NCBI RefSeq assembly: GCF_003838195.1
Contig: NZ_RCBY01000019.1
Span: 1-62,035, forward strand
DNA length: 62,035 nt
Source of the DNA: Okeania hirsuta
Lineage (GTDB): Bacteria > Cyanobacteriota > Cyanobacteriia > Cyanobacteriales > Microcoleaceae
Direction: 5' to 3'
The notes under the pieces were generated by a model that was given only the letters and a program-made list of their open reading frames with translations, was not told where the DNA came from and made no database searches. Of the stretch, positions 49,466 through 59,089 are shown piece by piece (position 1 is the stretch's first letter; each line of letters starts with the position of its first letter). The position numbers and the translations under genes are program-made.

Positions 49466-49666
49466 TATACCAATTAAAAAAAAAGAATGTTACGAATAGT
49501 AAGAGAAATAAAAAGACAGGTGCAGGATATTCCCTTTGACAAAAAAGATGATTTCCGACCTGAAAAATGCTATTGAAGCCATTCATTCTGACTCCTGACT
49601 CCTGACTCCTGACTCCTTACGAAATATCCTAGCTATTTGTAGCAAACACTTATCAATTTGGTATTA
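49466..49666 (+). mobile_element. Inverted-repeat element, family gamma, short copy
   Basis: TATACCAATTAAAAAAAAAG at the left; TATCAATTTGGTATTA at the right. It has the uninterrupted version (TTTGACAAAAAAGATGATTT) of the site that carries the GC-rich module in the copy at 45671, which lets the module be defined. The interior has TCCTGAC heptads. Confidence 0.75.
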
Positions 49667-49758
49667 TTGACCGAAAAATTCTGGATTATAAAATTTCATC
49701 GCCAACTGATATACTATCTAATCAACAAATTTAAGTTTTATCAGATTAAAATTTATCT

Positions 49759-50832
49759 ATGGGTTATCCTTCTTATACTCCTCCGTGGTTCCTGAAAAAT
49801 GGTTTAGCAATGACCCTTTATGCAGCCTTTTGGATACCCCGTTTTTGGGAAGAAACTACTACATTTCCGAAGCTTTCTTACCAAGAGAAAATTTTTATGG
49901 GAGCAAATAATGTGCCAATTTTTGGCTGGATGGCTATTCCAGAAAACCCAAAAGGTACAATTATTGGGACTTATGGAATTACAGGAGAGTTAGATAATCA
50001 ATGGTTCTTAAAACTATTAGGACGCAAAGCTTATGCTCAAGGTTATGCCATTATTTTATTTGATTGGCGTGCCCATGGCAAGACAGCATTATTATCACAA
50101 ACTCTAACTTCAGATGGTATTTATGAAGGGCAAGATTTTGTTCATATTGCTGCTCAAGCAAAAGCAATGGGTTGTCCGCCTAATTTTTGGTTTACTGCAT
50201 ATTCTTTGGGAGGACAACTAGCACTTTGGGGTGCAAAAGTAGCAGAAAGTTTGGCTCCAGAATTAGGGTTAGCAGAAACAGATATTGGTGGTTGTGCAGT
50301 TATTTGCCCCAGTCTGGAAGCTCAACGTTCTCTATCTTACTTAGATAGCTCTCCTTTAGGAAGATACTTAGATAGAGGAATTACTAAAAACCTAAAAAAA
50401 TTAGTTTGGTTAATTCACGAACATCATCCAGATTTTATCGATCCAGAGGCAATAGAGCGTGCTGATTGTATCTGGAAATTTGATGAAGAATTTGTTATTG
50501 AAAAGTTAGGATTTTCATCAGTAGAAGCCTACTATCAAGCAACAAGTCCTCTATATTTTTTACCTCATATAAAAAAACGAACATTGATTATTTATGCTGA
50601 AGATGACCCCATGTTTGACCCAACAATTGCAGCAGATTTAAAAGCTGCTTGTGACAGTAATTCTGCCATTGATTTAATGTTAACTCGTTATGGTGGTCAT
50701 GTAGCTCATGTTAGTAGTAAATCTTGTCAAGTTCATGCTCAAGATCCTGATGTTTGGTGGGCATTGAATCGAGTTTTTGAGTGGATTAAACAAAATGAAA
50801 TGTCAACATTAACTACTTCAGTTACTGCTTAA
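49759..50832 (+). CDS. Alpha/beta-fold hydrolase (YheT-like)
   Basis: 357 residues, soluble. IFGWMAIPENPKGTIIGTYGITG and YAIILFDWRAHGKTA are the first strands of the fold. The nucleophile elbow is FTAYSLGGQLALWGAK (Ser about residue 150). A later acid is in IIYAEDDPMFDP and the histidine in YGGHVAHV. The arrangement recalls YheT-type hydrolases rather than lipases. No neighbour on the same strand within 450 bases. Substrate unknown. Confidence 0.82.
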   Translation: MGYPSYTPPWFLKNGLAMTLYAAFWIPRFWEETTTFPKLSYQEKIFMGANNVPIFGWMAIPENPKGTIIGTYGITGELDNQWFLKLLGRKAYAQGYAIILFDWRAHGKTALLSQTLTSDGIYEGQDFVHIAAQAKAMGCPPNFWFTAYSLGGQLALWGAKVAESLAPELGLAETDIGGCAVICPSLEAQRSLSYLDSSPLGRYLDRGITKNLKKLVWLIHEHHPDFIDPEAIERADCIWKFDEEFVIEKLGFSSVEAYYQATSPLYFLPHIKKRTLIIYAEDDPMFDPTIAADLKAACDSNSAIDLMLTRYGGHVAHVSSKSCQVHAQDPDVWWALNRVFEWIKQNEMSTLTTSVTA

Positions 50833-50955
50833 ATTAATCATTTGGAATTGGGTTATAATCCTAATTCCTGATATGTAAGCATTTCCTCCGGAATGCTGCG
50901 CAAACAGCTATTAGCAGTCAGCTCTTCCTGCGGAATGCTTACCCTGATATTAATT

Positions 50956-51195
50956 AGGGTTTACTGATTAAATCTAAAAGCACTGACATATAAAGGTTTT
51001 AGCATTTTTGGGTTGAAAAAAGTACCAGCTTTTCAGTGGCAAGAGCTGCAAAAAGCTAGTATTTTGGGATGGTTATGGCAGAAAAATTGAGGGACAATTT
51101 TTCCGACTACCTCCTCTATAATTCCCATTTCTCCTGTCTCCTGTCTCCTGTCTCTTGTCTCCTACCCTCACTCATAAGACTTTTTCAGCAAATCC
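50956..51195 (+). mobile_element. Inverted-repeat element, family alpha, copy 3
   Basis: AGGGTTTACTGATTAAATCT at the left; GACTTTTTCAGCAAATCCT at the right (inverted ends of 12 bases). The interior has GCTAGTATTTTGGGATGG and TCCTGTC heptads. It lies in the 400-base spacer between convergent genes. Confidence 0.75.
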
Positions 51196-51240
51196 TAATT
51201 AGTTGCTCATTTTGTAGCAATATTTAGCCAATTAATTTTA

Positions 51241-53838
51241 CTACCTAATTTGAAAATTATTCGCTTCCAGAGAAGCATCATTATTCAAAACGGCAAATTG
51301 AGCACCATCTCCTAAACCAGATTCACTACCATTAGGATTATAAAATAATGCGCCACTGGCAGAATTATAAACAATAAAAGCACCATTAGTGGCAACAGCA
51401 TCATCACTTTCAACTATGGCAAAGTCTGTTTCCACACTGAAACCTTCACCTGCATCACTCTCTAAAGCAGTGAATGTTTTTTTGTCTAACAAAATCAAGT
51501 CTCGTTGTACATCAAAATCTGTGATTGTATCTATACCTATTGTAGGGGTTTCAAACTCTTGGTTAGTGTTGAAAATGAAGCGGTCAATGCTTGCTCCACC
51601 GGTGAGAGTGTCGTTGCCTGCACCTCCATTGAGGCGATCGCGACCAATACCTCCTGTTAAAATATCGTCGCCATTGCCACCGAGTAAGATATCAAACCCA
51701 GGGCGACCTTCGAGAGTGTCATTGCCGTCGTTACCACGCAACAGGTCATTGCCTCTACCACCAATGATTTGGTCTGCACCACTACCACCATTAACAGTAT
51801 CGTCACCACCTCCAGCTTTGAGAATGTCATTGCCGTCGTTACCATTAACACGATTATTTGCTATATTGTCTGTGATGGTATTATCTAGGCTATTACCTGT
51901 ACCATTAATTGCATCGTTGCCTGTGAGATTGAGATTTTCTAAGTTATCTCCTAGAGTGTAAGTGATAGAGGAGTTGACAGTATCATTACCTGCATCGGCT
52001 AATTCTGTGACGGTATCTTCTGAGTTATCTACCACATAATAGTCATTCCCCGGCCCACCAATCATCATGTCTATTCCTGAGCCGCCATCGAGTTGATCGT
52101 CGCCAGCACCACCTATGAGGGAGTCGTTGTCAGTATTGCCTAGAAGAGTGTCATTTCCCCCTGCACCGTCAATAGTATCATTGCCTGCTAATCCATCTAT
52201 CAATTCGTTTCTGGAGGTGCCAGAGAGATTATCGTCTTCTGGAGTGCCAGGAGGTCCGGTAGTATTGAGTAGTATTGAGACAACATCATGGGAATTAGTC
52301 ATAACTAAGTCGAGATAGTCATCTCCATTGAATTCCCCTACTGCTATTGACCCTGGATAACCTCCTGTTGCAAAAGTAGTAGGATTGGCAAAAGAGCCAT
52401 CTCCATTTCCTAATAACACTGACACATCATTGGAGAAACCATGAGTTGTGGCTAAGTCGAGATTGCCATCTCTATTGAATTCTCCTACTGCTATTGAGGT
52501 TGGGTCATATCCTGTCTCAAAATTAGTACGAGCAGCAAAAGAGCCATCTCCATTTCCTAATAACACTGACACATCAAATTCATTAGTCACAGCTAAGTCG
52601 AGATTGCCATCTCCATTAAATTCTCCTACTGCTATTGACAGTGGGAAATCTCCTACCTCAAAATTAGTAGGAGCAGTAAAAGAGCCATCTCCATTTCCTA
52701 ATAACACTGACACATCAGCGAAGAAATAATTGGCCACAGCTAAGTCGAGATTGTCATCTCCATTAAATTCTCCTACTGTTATTGAGCGTAGTTCATCTCC
52801 TAACTCAAAATTAGTAGGAGCAGCAAAAGAGCCATCTCCATTTCCTAATAATACTGAAATAACTGAGACACTACCACTCAAAGAAATATAGTTAGCTGTA
52901 GCTAAGTCAAGATTGCCATCTCCATTGAATTCCCCTACTGCTATTGACAATGGGTTATCTCCCACTGCAAAATTAGTAGGAGCAGCAAAAGAGCCATCTC
53001 CATTTCCTAATAATACTGACACATCATCGGATAAAACATTAGCTGTAGCTAAGTCGAGATTGCCATCTCCATTGAACTCCCCTACTGCTATTGACAATGG
53101 GTTATCTCCCACCGCAAAATTAGTAGGAGCAGCAAAAGTGCCATCTCCATTTCCTAATAATACTGAGACATCATTGGATAAACCATTAGCCGTAGCTAAG
53201 TCAAGATTGCCATCTCCATTGAATTCCCCTACTGCTATTGACAATGGGTTATCTCCCACTGCAAAATTAGTAGGCTCGCTAAAGGAAACTGCAAACACCC
53301 CCGAATACTCCTGAATAACTTCTGGCAAAAACGCCAACCCATAATTAACTTGACCTATCTGAATTTCTAACTGCCAACTGCCACCTTTAGCAATATTTCC
53401 CACCCGATGCGCCGATGCTGCAATATTCGCTCCTGTTAACTCGTGGAGAGAATTGAGAAATTGGCGATCGCCACCGACATTACAGCCATAAAGCAAAATC
53501 TCCTCAACTGCCCATTCTTGCAGTAACCCTCTATATTGATAAATATTCTCCTGACTCACAGGAGTTTTACCCAAGTACAAAATACCATCAGCACCGTGAC
53601 AAACTACATGAAGACTGGTAGCTAGTTCATCTGATAAAGCTCCTGTAATTTGTTCAATGCCATCTTTTCTCACATCCAGCACCACCACTTTTGTCTCTGG
53701 ATAAGTTCCTGAAACCAACTGCTGATAATTATCCACACGGCGGTCAATAATTACTAACGTCTGTTTTGTTTTTTTTGGTGCAGTTATTTCCCTAACTGTT
53801 GTTGTGAAGTTTGTATCGTCTTTTCTCGTAAAAATCAT
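51241..53838 (-). CDS. Large secreted DUF4347 / FG-GAP / RTX (hemolysin-type) protein
   Basis: 865 residues from ATG 53838, preceded by GGAGG (TTTGGGAGGATTAGTAATG); a start at 53853 is less likely. Residues about 25-180 are a DUF4347 domain (LVIIDRRVDNYQQLVSGT, LLYGCNVGGDRQFLNSL). Residues about 195-530 are seven FG-GAP/VCBS units built on SIAVGEFNGDGNLDLATAN and DVSVLLGNGDGSF. Residues about 540-790 are RTX calcium-binding nonapeptides (GGNGDDILTGGIGRDRLNGG). The C-terminus is DUF4347-protein-like. RTX implies type I secretion by a C-terminal signal; adhesion, motility or calcium-dependent surface roles are typical. The secretion genes are not nearby. Intragenic DNA repeats in units 1-3 are nearly identical. 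Confidence 0.88.
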   Translation of the reverse strand: MIFTRKDDTNFTTTVREITAPKKTKQTLVIIDRRVDNYQQLVSGTYPETKVVVLDVRKDGIEQITGALSDELATSLHVVCHGADGILYLGKTPVSQENIYQYRGLLQEWAVEEILLYGCNVGGDRQFLNSLHELTGANIAASAHRVGNIAKGGSWQLEIQIGQVNYGLAFLPEVIQEYSGVFAVSFSEPTNFAVGDNPLSIAVGEFNGDGNLDLATANGLSNDVSVLLGNGDGTFAAPTNFAVGDNPLSIAVGEFNGDGNLDLATANVLSDDVSVLLGNGDGSFAAPTNFAVGDNPLSIAVGEFNGDGNLDLATANYISLSGSVSVISVLLGNGDGSFAAPTNFELGDELRSITVGEFNGDDNLDLAVANYFFADVSVLLGNGDGSFTAPTNFEVGDFPLSIAVGEFNGDGNLDLAVTNEFDVSVLLGNGDGSFAARTNFETGYDPTSIAVGEFNRDGNLDLATTHGFSNDVSVLLGNGDGSFANPTTFATGGYPGSIAVGEFNGDDYLDLVMTNSHDVVSILLNTTGPPGTPEDDNLSGTSRNELIDGLAGNDTIDGAGGNDTLLGNTDNDSLIGGAGDDQLDGGSGIDMMIGGPGNDYYVVDNSEDTVTELADAGNDTVNSSITYTLGDNLENLNLTGNDAINGTGNSLDNTITDNIANNRVNGNDGNDILKAGGGDDTVNGGSGADQIIGGRGNDLLRGNDGNDTLEGRPGFDILLGGNGDDILTGGIGRDRLNGGAGNDTLTGGASIDRFIFNTNQEFETPTIGIDTITDFDVQRDLILLDKKTFTALESDAGEGFSVETDFAIVESDDAVATNGAFIVYNSASGALFYNPNGSESGLGDGAQFAVLNNDASLEANNFQIR

Positions 53839-54154
53839 TACTAATCCTCCCAAAAATGTAGTTATTTACTGGGCAGAGTAACTCAATTTTAGATTCTTAA
53901 TTTTAGATAAATTATAGCATTCCGATTGTGGAGAAAGTTTGTCTTCGTTACATATATTCTCAAATTTCGCTCACTTCCCAACTTGATTAGAGAAAACTTC
54001 TTAAGGAAATTATTAATTTGAAGAAGGAGTCAGGAGTCAGGAGTCAGGAGAATGGGGTCGATGGGGATTCTCACCCCACCAACCGCATTTGCACCGTGTA
54101 GACGGTGGGGTATTAAACCCATAAGGGATAAAGATTAATATTAATCATTAATTA

Positions 54155-54391
54155 TTGCTCTGCTGATTAAATCTAAAAGCATTGACATATTATAAAGACA
54201 AGTGTTTTTTTGGGAACGAAAAAAGTGCGCCTGTTTCAGTCAAAAACGCTCAAAAAGTCAGTATTTTAGGCGCATAGTTGGGCAGAACAATCTTGGGACA
54301 ATTCTTATTTCTACCTCCTCGCTCATTCACATTTCTCCTATCTCCTGTTTCCTGTCTCTTACCCCTACTAAAATACTTTTTCAGCTAATCT
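54155..54391 (+). mobile_element. Inverted-repeat element, family alpha, copy 4
   Basis: TGCTGATTAAATCTAAAAGC at the left; ATACTTTTTCAGCTAATCT at the right. It includes AACGCTCAAAAAGTCAGTAT and TCTCCTATCTCC heptads. Confidence 0.7.
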
Positions 54392-54965
54392 CAATTATAG
54401 CATAAAAAAATCTGGAAAGCAAGACTGATTTAGCGTGAAAAACATTAAATTGTTCTGTAAATTTAGTTACAGGATTTGAGTCAGATTGAAAATATCATAA
54501 TATTAAATTTTAATTAAATATCTAGCTTTTGTAGAGTTGAGGTCGATTATTGCTAATACAAAATCCGACTTATAATCCCCTCTAATTAAATACCTATAAT
54601 CTTTTGAAATTAAGCTATATAGTCATTACAGAAAAGATATGTAATTTTAAGGATTGTCAGACCTATAGATTATAAGATTTTTTACCTTTTCAGAATAAAA
54701 ATAGTTTAGTTAATTATGACAAACCGTAAAATCTGAAAAAAAAATTATGTTGTCTTGACTACATTACTTTTTCACTTTGATTAAAGAAAAAAAATGAGTA
54801 TGTTTTGAGAAAAACTGTGAGAATTGATACGGTAAAAAATAGACAGATTTTATAAATTCAGTTAGAAAGTTGTAAGAAAAAATTGATGAAAATATTTGCC
54901 TGTAGTAACTCGTAAAATTTACATTTTTTTCAAGCATATCTACTTATCTACTGAAGGAGAAGACT
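54392..54965. other. 574-bp AT-rich region upstream of the oxidase operon
   Basis: No gene or clear repeat. It must hold the promoter of the two DUF2231 genes and probably of the whole oxidase operon. A ribosome site GAAGGAGAAG lies just before ATG 54966. Confidence 0.6.
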
Positions 54966-55466
54966 ATGTGGGAGTATCTACCACCATTAAACGATCATTA
55001 CTTACCCTATCCAGATACAATACATCCCATCGTTGTCCACTTCGTAATAGCGATGGTATTATTTGCTTTTGTATGCGATCTTATTGGTTATTTTACTCGT
55101 AATTACCGTTTATATGAAGTAAGCTGGTGGAATATGTTTTTCGCCACAATTTCTATTTTTATCGCCATAATATTTGGTCAGTTTGAAGCTGGTCTGGCAC
55201 AACCCTACGAAGTAGTCCAACCAGTCCTAAATTTACATACCTTGATTGGTTGGTCTCTATCAGGAATCATTGCTGCACTTACTGGTTGGCGGTATGTGAT
55301 TCGTTCAAATAATACAGAAAAACTGCCGATGCCATATCTGGGATTGGGGTTGGTGCTAGTAGGTATAGTTTTCTTCCAGGTATATCTTGGGGATAAACTG
55401 GTTTGGGTATATGGGTTACATACAGTGCCAGTAGTAGAAGCGATCGAGGAGGGAATTTTACAATGA
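54966..55466 (+). CDS. DUF2231 membrane protein, first of a pair upstream of coxB
   Basis: 166 residues with about four membrane helices (IVVHFVIAMVLFAFVCDLIG, WWNMFFATISIFIAII, LIGWSLSGIIAALTGW, LGLGLVLVGIVFFQVYLG). The DUF2231 signature is HPIVVHFVIAM and the conserved histidines (PIVVHF, LNLHTLIG). Family members are small membrane proteins of unknown job, often placed beside respiratory genes. Start at ATG 54966 behind GGAGAAG. The stop overlaps the next start (ATGA). Confidence 0.85.
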   Translation: MWEYLPPLNDHYLPYPDTIHPIVVHFVIAMVLFAFVCDLIGYFTRNYRLYEVSWWNMFFATISIFIAIIFGQFEAGLAQPYEVVQPVLNLHTLIGWSLSGIIAALTGWRYVIRSNNTEKLPMPYLGLGLVLVGIVFFQVYLGDKLVWVYGLHTVPVVEAIEEGILQ

Positions 55467-56068
55467 ACCCAGAATTAATAGATAGTTTGAGTTCTCAATT
55501 AGGAGCAAATGGTCTCCCATACAGCATCCCAATTCATCCTAATTTAGTTCATCTGACTTTAGGTTTGTTTATTATGGGGATCGCCTTTGATATCGTGGGT
55601 ATACTCTTTCCTCTACAAAAACCAGTCTTTAAACTTTTAGCAATATCCACTACTCGTTCTAATTTTTTTGATGTAGGTTGGTACAATATGCTAGCTTCAT
55701 CAATAATTACATTTTTCACGGTAGCAGCAGGTTTTTATGAAATCATGCTAGCGAGACCATCCGCAGAGCTAAAAAGTGCCTGGGGGTTGGGAGCTATGGA
55801 TACTATGCTCTGGCACGGTGTTGGTGGTGTGTTCCTGTTGGCCTTCATTGTGGGTATGACAATCTGGAGAGGATTTCAACGCTATATCTGGTCTAAGGAC
55901 AAACTCCAACAAGTGCAGTGGAGCTATTTAGCAGTGGGTTTATTCATCATGTTTCTGATGTATGTTCACGGGACTCTGGGAGCACAGTTAGCTGCTGAAT
56001 TTGGAGTACATAATACTGCTGATGCGTTGCTAAAAATAGGCGAAAATCCCAACCAAGTGCTTAAGTAG
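55463..56068 (+). CDS. DUF2231 membrane protein, second of the pair
   Basis: 201 residues from ATG 55463, which overlaps the preceding stop as ATGA and has GAGGAGGG 8-15 bases upstream; a longer open frame from 55403 is therefore rejected. Four or five membrane helices; signature IHPNLVHLTLGLFIMGIAFD and WYNMLASSIITFF. It is homologous to the preceding protein. The two may form a heterodimer that binds haem or serves the oxidase; this is inference. Confidence 0.85.
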   Translation: MNPELIDSLSSQLGANGLPYSIPIHPNLVHLTLGLFIMGIAFDIVGILFPLQKPVFKLLAISTTRSNFFDVGWYNMLASSIITFFTVAAGFYEIMLARPSAELKSAWGLGAMDTMLWHGVGGVFLLAFIVGMTIWRGFQRYIWSKDKLQQVQWSYLAVGLFIMFLMYVHGTLGAQLAAEFGVHNTADALLKIGENPNQVLK

Positions 56069-56415
56069 GGTTTGCGCTCAAAAGTCTTTTAGTAGGGGTA
56101 GGAGACAGGAGACAGGAGACAGGAGGAACGGGAAATTTATACGAGGTAGGATTCAACAATTAATAATTAATAATTAACAATTACCTCTCCTGTAATAGGA
56201 TTGACGCTTAAGGAAATTTTTCTTTTTATCCCCTTTTCAGGGGAGGCTTTAAATCACAATTTTTCGGTAAGAATTGTAAGAATGATTTTTCTGCCCAACT
56301 ATGCGCCTAAAATACAAGCCATGCATGAGCATCAAGAGCTGAAAACCAGGCACTTTTTTCGACCCCAAAAAGGCACTTGTCTTTATATGTTAATGCTTTT
56401 AGATTTCCCTAAGTA
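56067..56415 (-). mobile_element. Inverted-repeat element, family alpha, copy 5, with a nested family epsilon copy
   Basis: AGGGTTTGCGCTCAAAAGTC begins at 56067, and TTATATGTTAATGCTTTTAG then ATTTCCCTAAGT ends it, the inverse of the other alpha copies (GATTAAATCTAAAAGCATTG). GGAGACA heptads and AAAATACAAGCCATGCATGA occur inside. Family epsilon sequence, 56152-56271 (TTCAACAATTAATAATTAAT to TTTTTCGGTAA), is inserted in it. The element sits between the DUF2231 pair and coxB, so it may interfere with operon transcription or carry a promoter. Confidence 0.65.
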
Positions 56416-56435
56416 ATTTAGTAGGGTATTTTGAT

Positions 56436-57341
56436 ATGAAAATCAGGACTATTTTGACATTGGGAGCGATCGCTCTCGTTTTAACTGCTGTTAGTATTTG
56501 GGTTGGACGACTATCCTATTCATGGTTACCACCTCAAGCAGCAGCAGAATCTATATTAATTGATGACCTATTTAGTTTTCTCGTCACCCTTGGTACATTC
56601 ATCTTTCTGGGGGTAACTGGAACTCTAATGTATTCAGTTCTATTCCAACGTGCTGCTAAATATGACTACAGCGACGGACCCCACATTGAAGGCAACGTCA
56701 CCCTAGAAGTTGTCTGGACAGCAATTCCTATTTTTCTCGTATTTTGGATTGCTGCTTATAGCTACAATATTTACCAACAAATGGGAATTCAGGGACCGAT
56801 GGAATTAGTACATCTGCATACACCATTAGAAATGGAATCAGCAATTGCAGACCCACTAAAACCTGTAACTGAACCTGTAGAAGAAATTGAAGTTATTGCC
56901 AAACAATGGTCTTGGGTATTTAGATATCCAGAAAATGGCGTTACTAGCACTGAACTACATTTACCAGCAAATAAGCGAGTACGGGTAGCATTAAATTCAG
57001 AAGATGTGCTGCATGGATTTTATATTCCAGCATTCCGACTGAAGCAAGACATTATTCCCAACCATTCAATAAATTTTGAATTTACTCCCATTCGTGTTGG
57101 GAAATATAGTCTAACTGACTCCCAATATAGCGGTACATATTTTGCCACTATGCAAGCAGATGTAGTAGTTGAATCTGCTAAAGATTATCAAAGCTGGCTG
57201 GCCACAGCAGCAAATACCGAACTGTCTCCCGCAGCAAATCAGGCAACCACTGAATATATGGAAAAATCAACAGCACCAGTGGAAGCAGGTTGGCCTACTG
57301 TTAAACCCGCTGCACCTCCTGTTGTTAATTATCATAGTTGA
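56436..57341 (+). CDS. coxB: Terminal-oxidase subunit II without CuA ligands (ARTO-type CoxB)
   Basis: 301 residues. Two N-terminal membrane helices (ILTLGAIALVLTAVSIWVG and FSFLVTLGTFIFLGVTGTLM) precede the cupredoxin-like domain: QWSWVFRYPENG and DVLHGFYIPAFRLKQDIIPNH with H193. In ordinary cytochrome c oxidases the next segment is CxxxC...H...M. Here residues 224-239 are YSLTDSQYSGTYFATM, with no cysteine, so the CuA centre cannot form. Subunit II without CuA is known for the cyanobacterial alternative respiratory terminal oxidase, thought to use quinol. First oxidase gene of the operon. Confidence 0.9.
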   Translation: MKIRTILTLGAIALVLTAVSIWVGRLSYSWLPPQAAAESILIDDLFSFLVTLGTFIFLGVTGTLMYSVLFQRAAKYDYSDGPHIEGNVTLEVVWTAIPIFLVFWIAAYSYNIYQQMGIQGPMELVHLHTPLEMESAIADPLKPVTEPVEEIEVIAKQWSWVFRYPENGVTSTELHLPANKRVRVALNSEDVLHGFYIPAFRLKQDIIPNHSINFEFTPIRVGKYSLTDSQYSGTYFATMQADVVVESAKDYQSWLATAANTELSPAANQATTEYMEKSTAPVEAGWPTVKPAAPPVVNYHS

Positions 57342-57376
57342 GAGGGAGGTAAGGGAAGAGATAAAAATATAGCTCT

Positions 57377-59053
57377 ATGAAAAAAATTTACCCCGTAATA
57401 TCGGGAAACAGCCCAACTATTCTTGCTGAAATTTTACAAACAGCAGCCAAAACAGACCAAAAAATTGTTTATATCCAACCGGATAAATCAGAAAAAACCC
57501 AAACCTATAAAGACTTACTTTTAGAAGCTCAACAGATTCTGTCAGGCTTGAGAAAATTTGGATTAAAACCACAAGAAAAGGTGGTTTTTCAAATTGAATC
57601 TTATCAAGACTTTATCAGTAGTTTCTGGGGGTGCGTCCTTGGTGGTTTTGTTCCAGTTCCAGTTAGGAGTATTAACTATACACCTGAACAAATCAACAAA
57701 ACTACTAGCAGACTTGCCCATACCTTACAGATGCTAGAGCAGCCATTGTTGTTGACAGATGTCGTATTTGCTGAACAAATTCCTCAGATTCCAGAACTAT
57801 CGCAGGTGGGAAAGTTTCCAGTGCTGACAGTTGAGGAATTGTGCGGGAATGAACCTGATACTAACTGGCATTCTAGTCAACCGGATGATGTGGCAGTCAT
57901 GATGTTTACTTCTGGGAGTACAGGTATACCAAAAGGAGTGGTACTGAGTCACAGAAACCTGCTGAGTCAAACAATGGGTTCAGTCCAAATGAATGGTTTT
58001 ACCAGGAAAGATATTAGCTTGAATTGGGTTCCAATCGATCATGTAGGAGGACTGGTATATTTCCACATTCGAGATGTTTATTTAGGCAGCAAACATATTC
58101 ATTTTCCTTTTGAATTATTTTTGCAAGAACCGCTAATTTGGCTAGATTTAATCGATCGGTTTAAAGTGAATATTGCCTTCGGCCCAAATTTTGCATACAG
58201 TTTAATCAATGACTGTGCTGAAACTATCTCAAAACGACAATGGGATTTATCGTCGATCAAATTTTTCTTAAACGCAGCGGAACCTATTGTGACAAAAACA
58301 GCACGGCGTTTTTTGCAGTTGTTAGCACCCCACGGATTAGCTCCTACGGTGATGTGTCCTTCTTGGGGGATGGCAGAAGTTTCTTCTGGTGTGACTTTCT
58401 CCCATAATTTTTCCCTGGATTCCACCACAGATTATGATTTGTTTGTGGAAGTTGGGTCGCCAATTCCTGGAGTTGATTTGCGAATTGTCGAGGATCAAAA
58501 TCAGGTTGTTTCAGAGGGGGAAATTGGCGGATTACAAGTTAAAGGGTTAACTGTAATGTCTGGGTATTATCAAAATCCCGAAGCAAACCAAAACGCCTTC
58601 ACTCAGGATGGATGGTTCAATACTGGAGATTTGGGGTTTCTCCAGGATGGGCGTTTAACTATTACGGGACGGCAGAAAGATTTGATTATTATTTGTGGTA
58701 CTAACTATTATTGCCATGATCTTGAAGCAGTCGTAGAAGAAATTGCAGGTATTGAAGTCTCTTATACTGCTGCTTGTGCAGTTAGAGAATCAGAGGACAA
58801 TACTGATAAGTTGGCAATCTTTTTCAGTGCGACTGACACTGAGGATAATTCCTTACAAGTCCTGATGCAGAAAATTCGGGATAAGATTGTGGAAAAGATT
58901 GGCGTGAGTCCAAATTACTTGATTCCGGTTTCTAAAGAAACAATTCCCAAAACAGCGATCGGTAAAATTCAGCGCCAGGAATTAAGAAAAAGATTTGAGG
59001 CGGGTAAATTTAATGGGATATTGACTGAAGTTACACTTCAGAAATGGCAGTAG
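57377..59053 (+). CDS. Stand-alone AMP-dependent (adenylating) synthetase inside the oxidase operon
   Basis: 558 residues of the ANL superfamily. Core motifs: MFTSGSTGIPKGVVLSH (A3), SWGMAEVSSGV (A5), FNTGDLGFLQDGRLTITGR (A7/A8) and PKTAIGKIQR with the catalytic lysine (A10). The start resembles fatty-acyl-AMP ligases and loading adenylation domains of natural-product synthases (QKIVYIQPDKSEKTQTYKDL, GLKPQEKVVFQIES). No carrier-protein domain is attached. It sits between coxB (35 bases) and coxA (36 bases) on the same strand, so it is translated with the oxidase. Substrate and role are unknown. Confidence 0.88.
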   Translation: MKKIYPVISGNSPTILAEILQTAAKTDQKIVYIQPDKSEKTQTYKDLLLEAQQILSGLRKFGLKPQEKVVFQIESYQDFISSFWGCVLGGFVPVPVRSINYTPEQINKTTSRLAHTLQMLEQPLLLTDVVFAEQIPQIPELSQVGKFPVLTVEELCGNEPDTNWHSSQPDDVAVMMFTSGSTGIPKGVVLSHRNLLSQTMGSVQMNGFTRKDISLNWVPIDHVGGLVYFHIRDVYLGSKHIHFPFELFLQEPLIWLDLIDRFKVNIAFGPNFAYSLINDCAETISKRQWDLSSIKFFLNAAEPIVTKTARRFLQLLAPHGLAPTVMCPSWGMAEVSSGVTFSHNFSLDSTTDYDLFVEVGSPIPGVDLRIVEDQNQVVSEGEIGGLQVKGLTVMSGYYQNPEANQNAFTQDGWFNTGDLGFLQDGRLTITGRQKDLIIICGTNYYCHDLEAVVEEIAGIEVSYTAACAVRESEDNTDKLAIFFSATDTEDNSLQVLMQKIRDKIVEKIGVSPNYLIPVSKETIPKTAIGKIQRQELRKRFEAGKFNGILTEVTLQKWQ

Positions 59054-59089
59054 ATTTTTATTTGCAGATATCAAGGAAAAAAATATTTT

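Noticed and set aside
51389-53314. Several Ser/Pro-rich frames opposite the RTX protein
   Set aside because: They follow the repeated units of the real gene and have no family resemblance.
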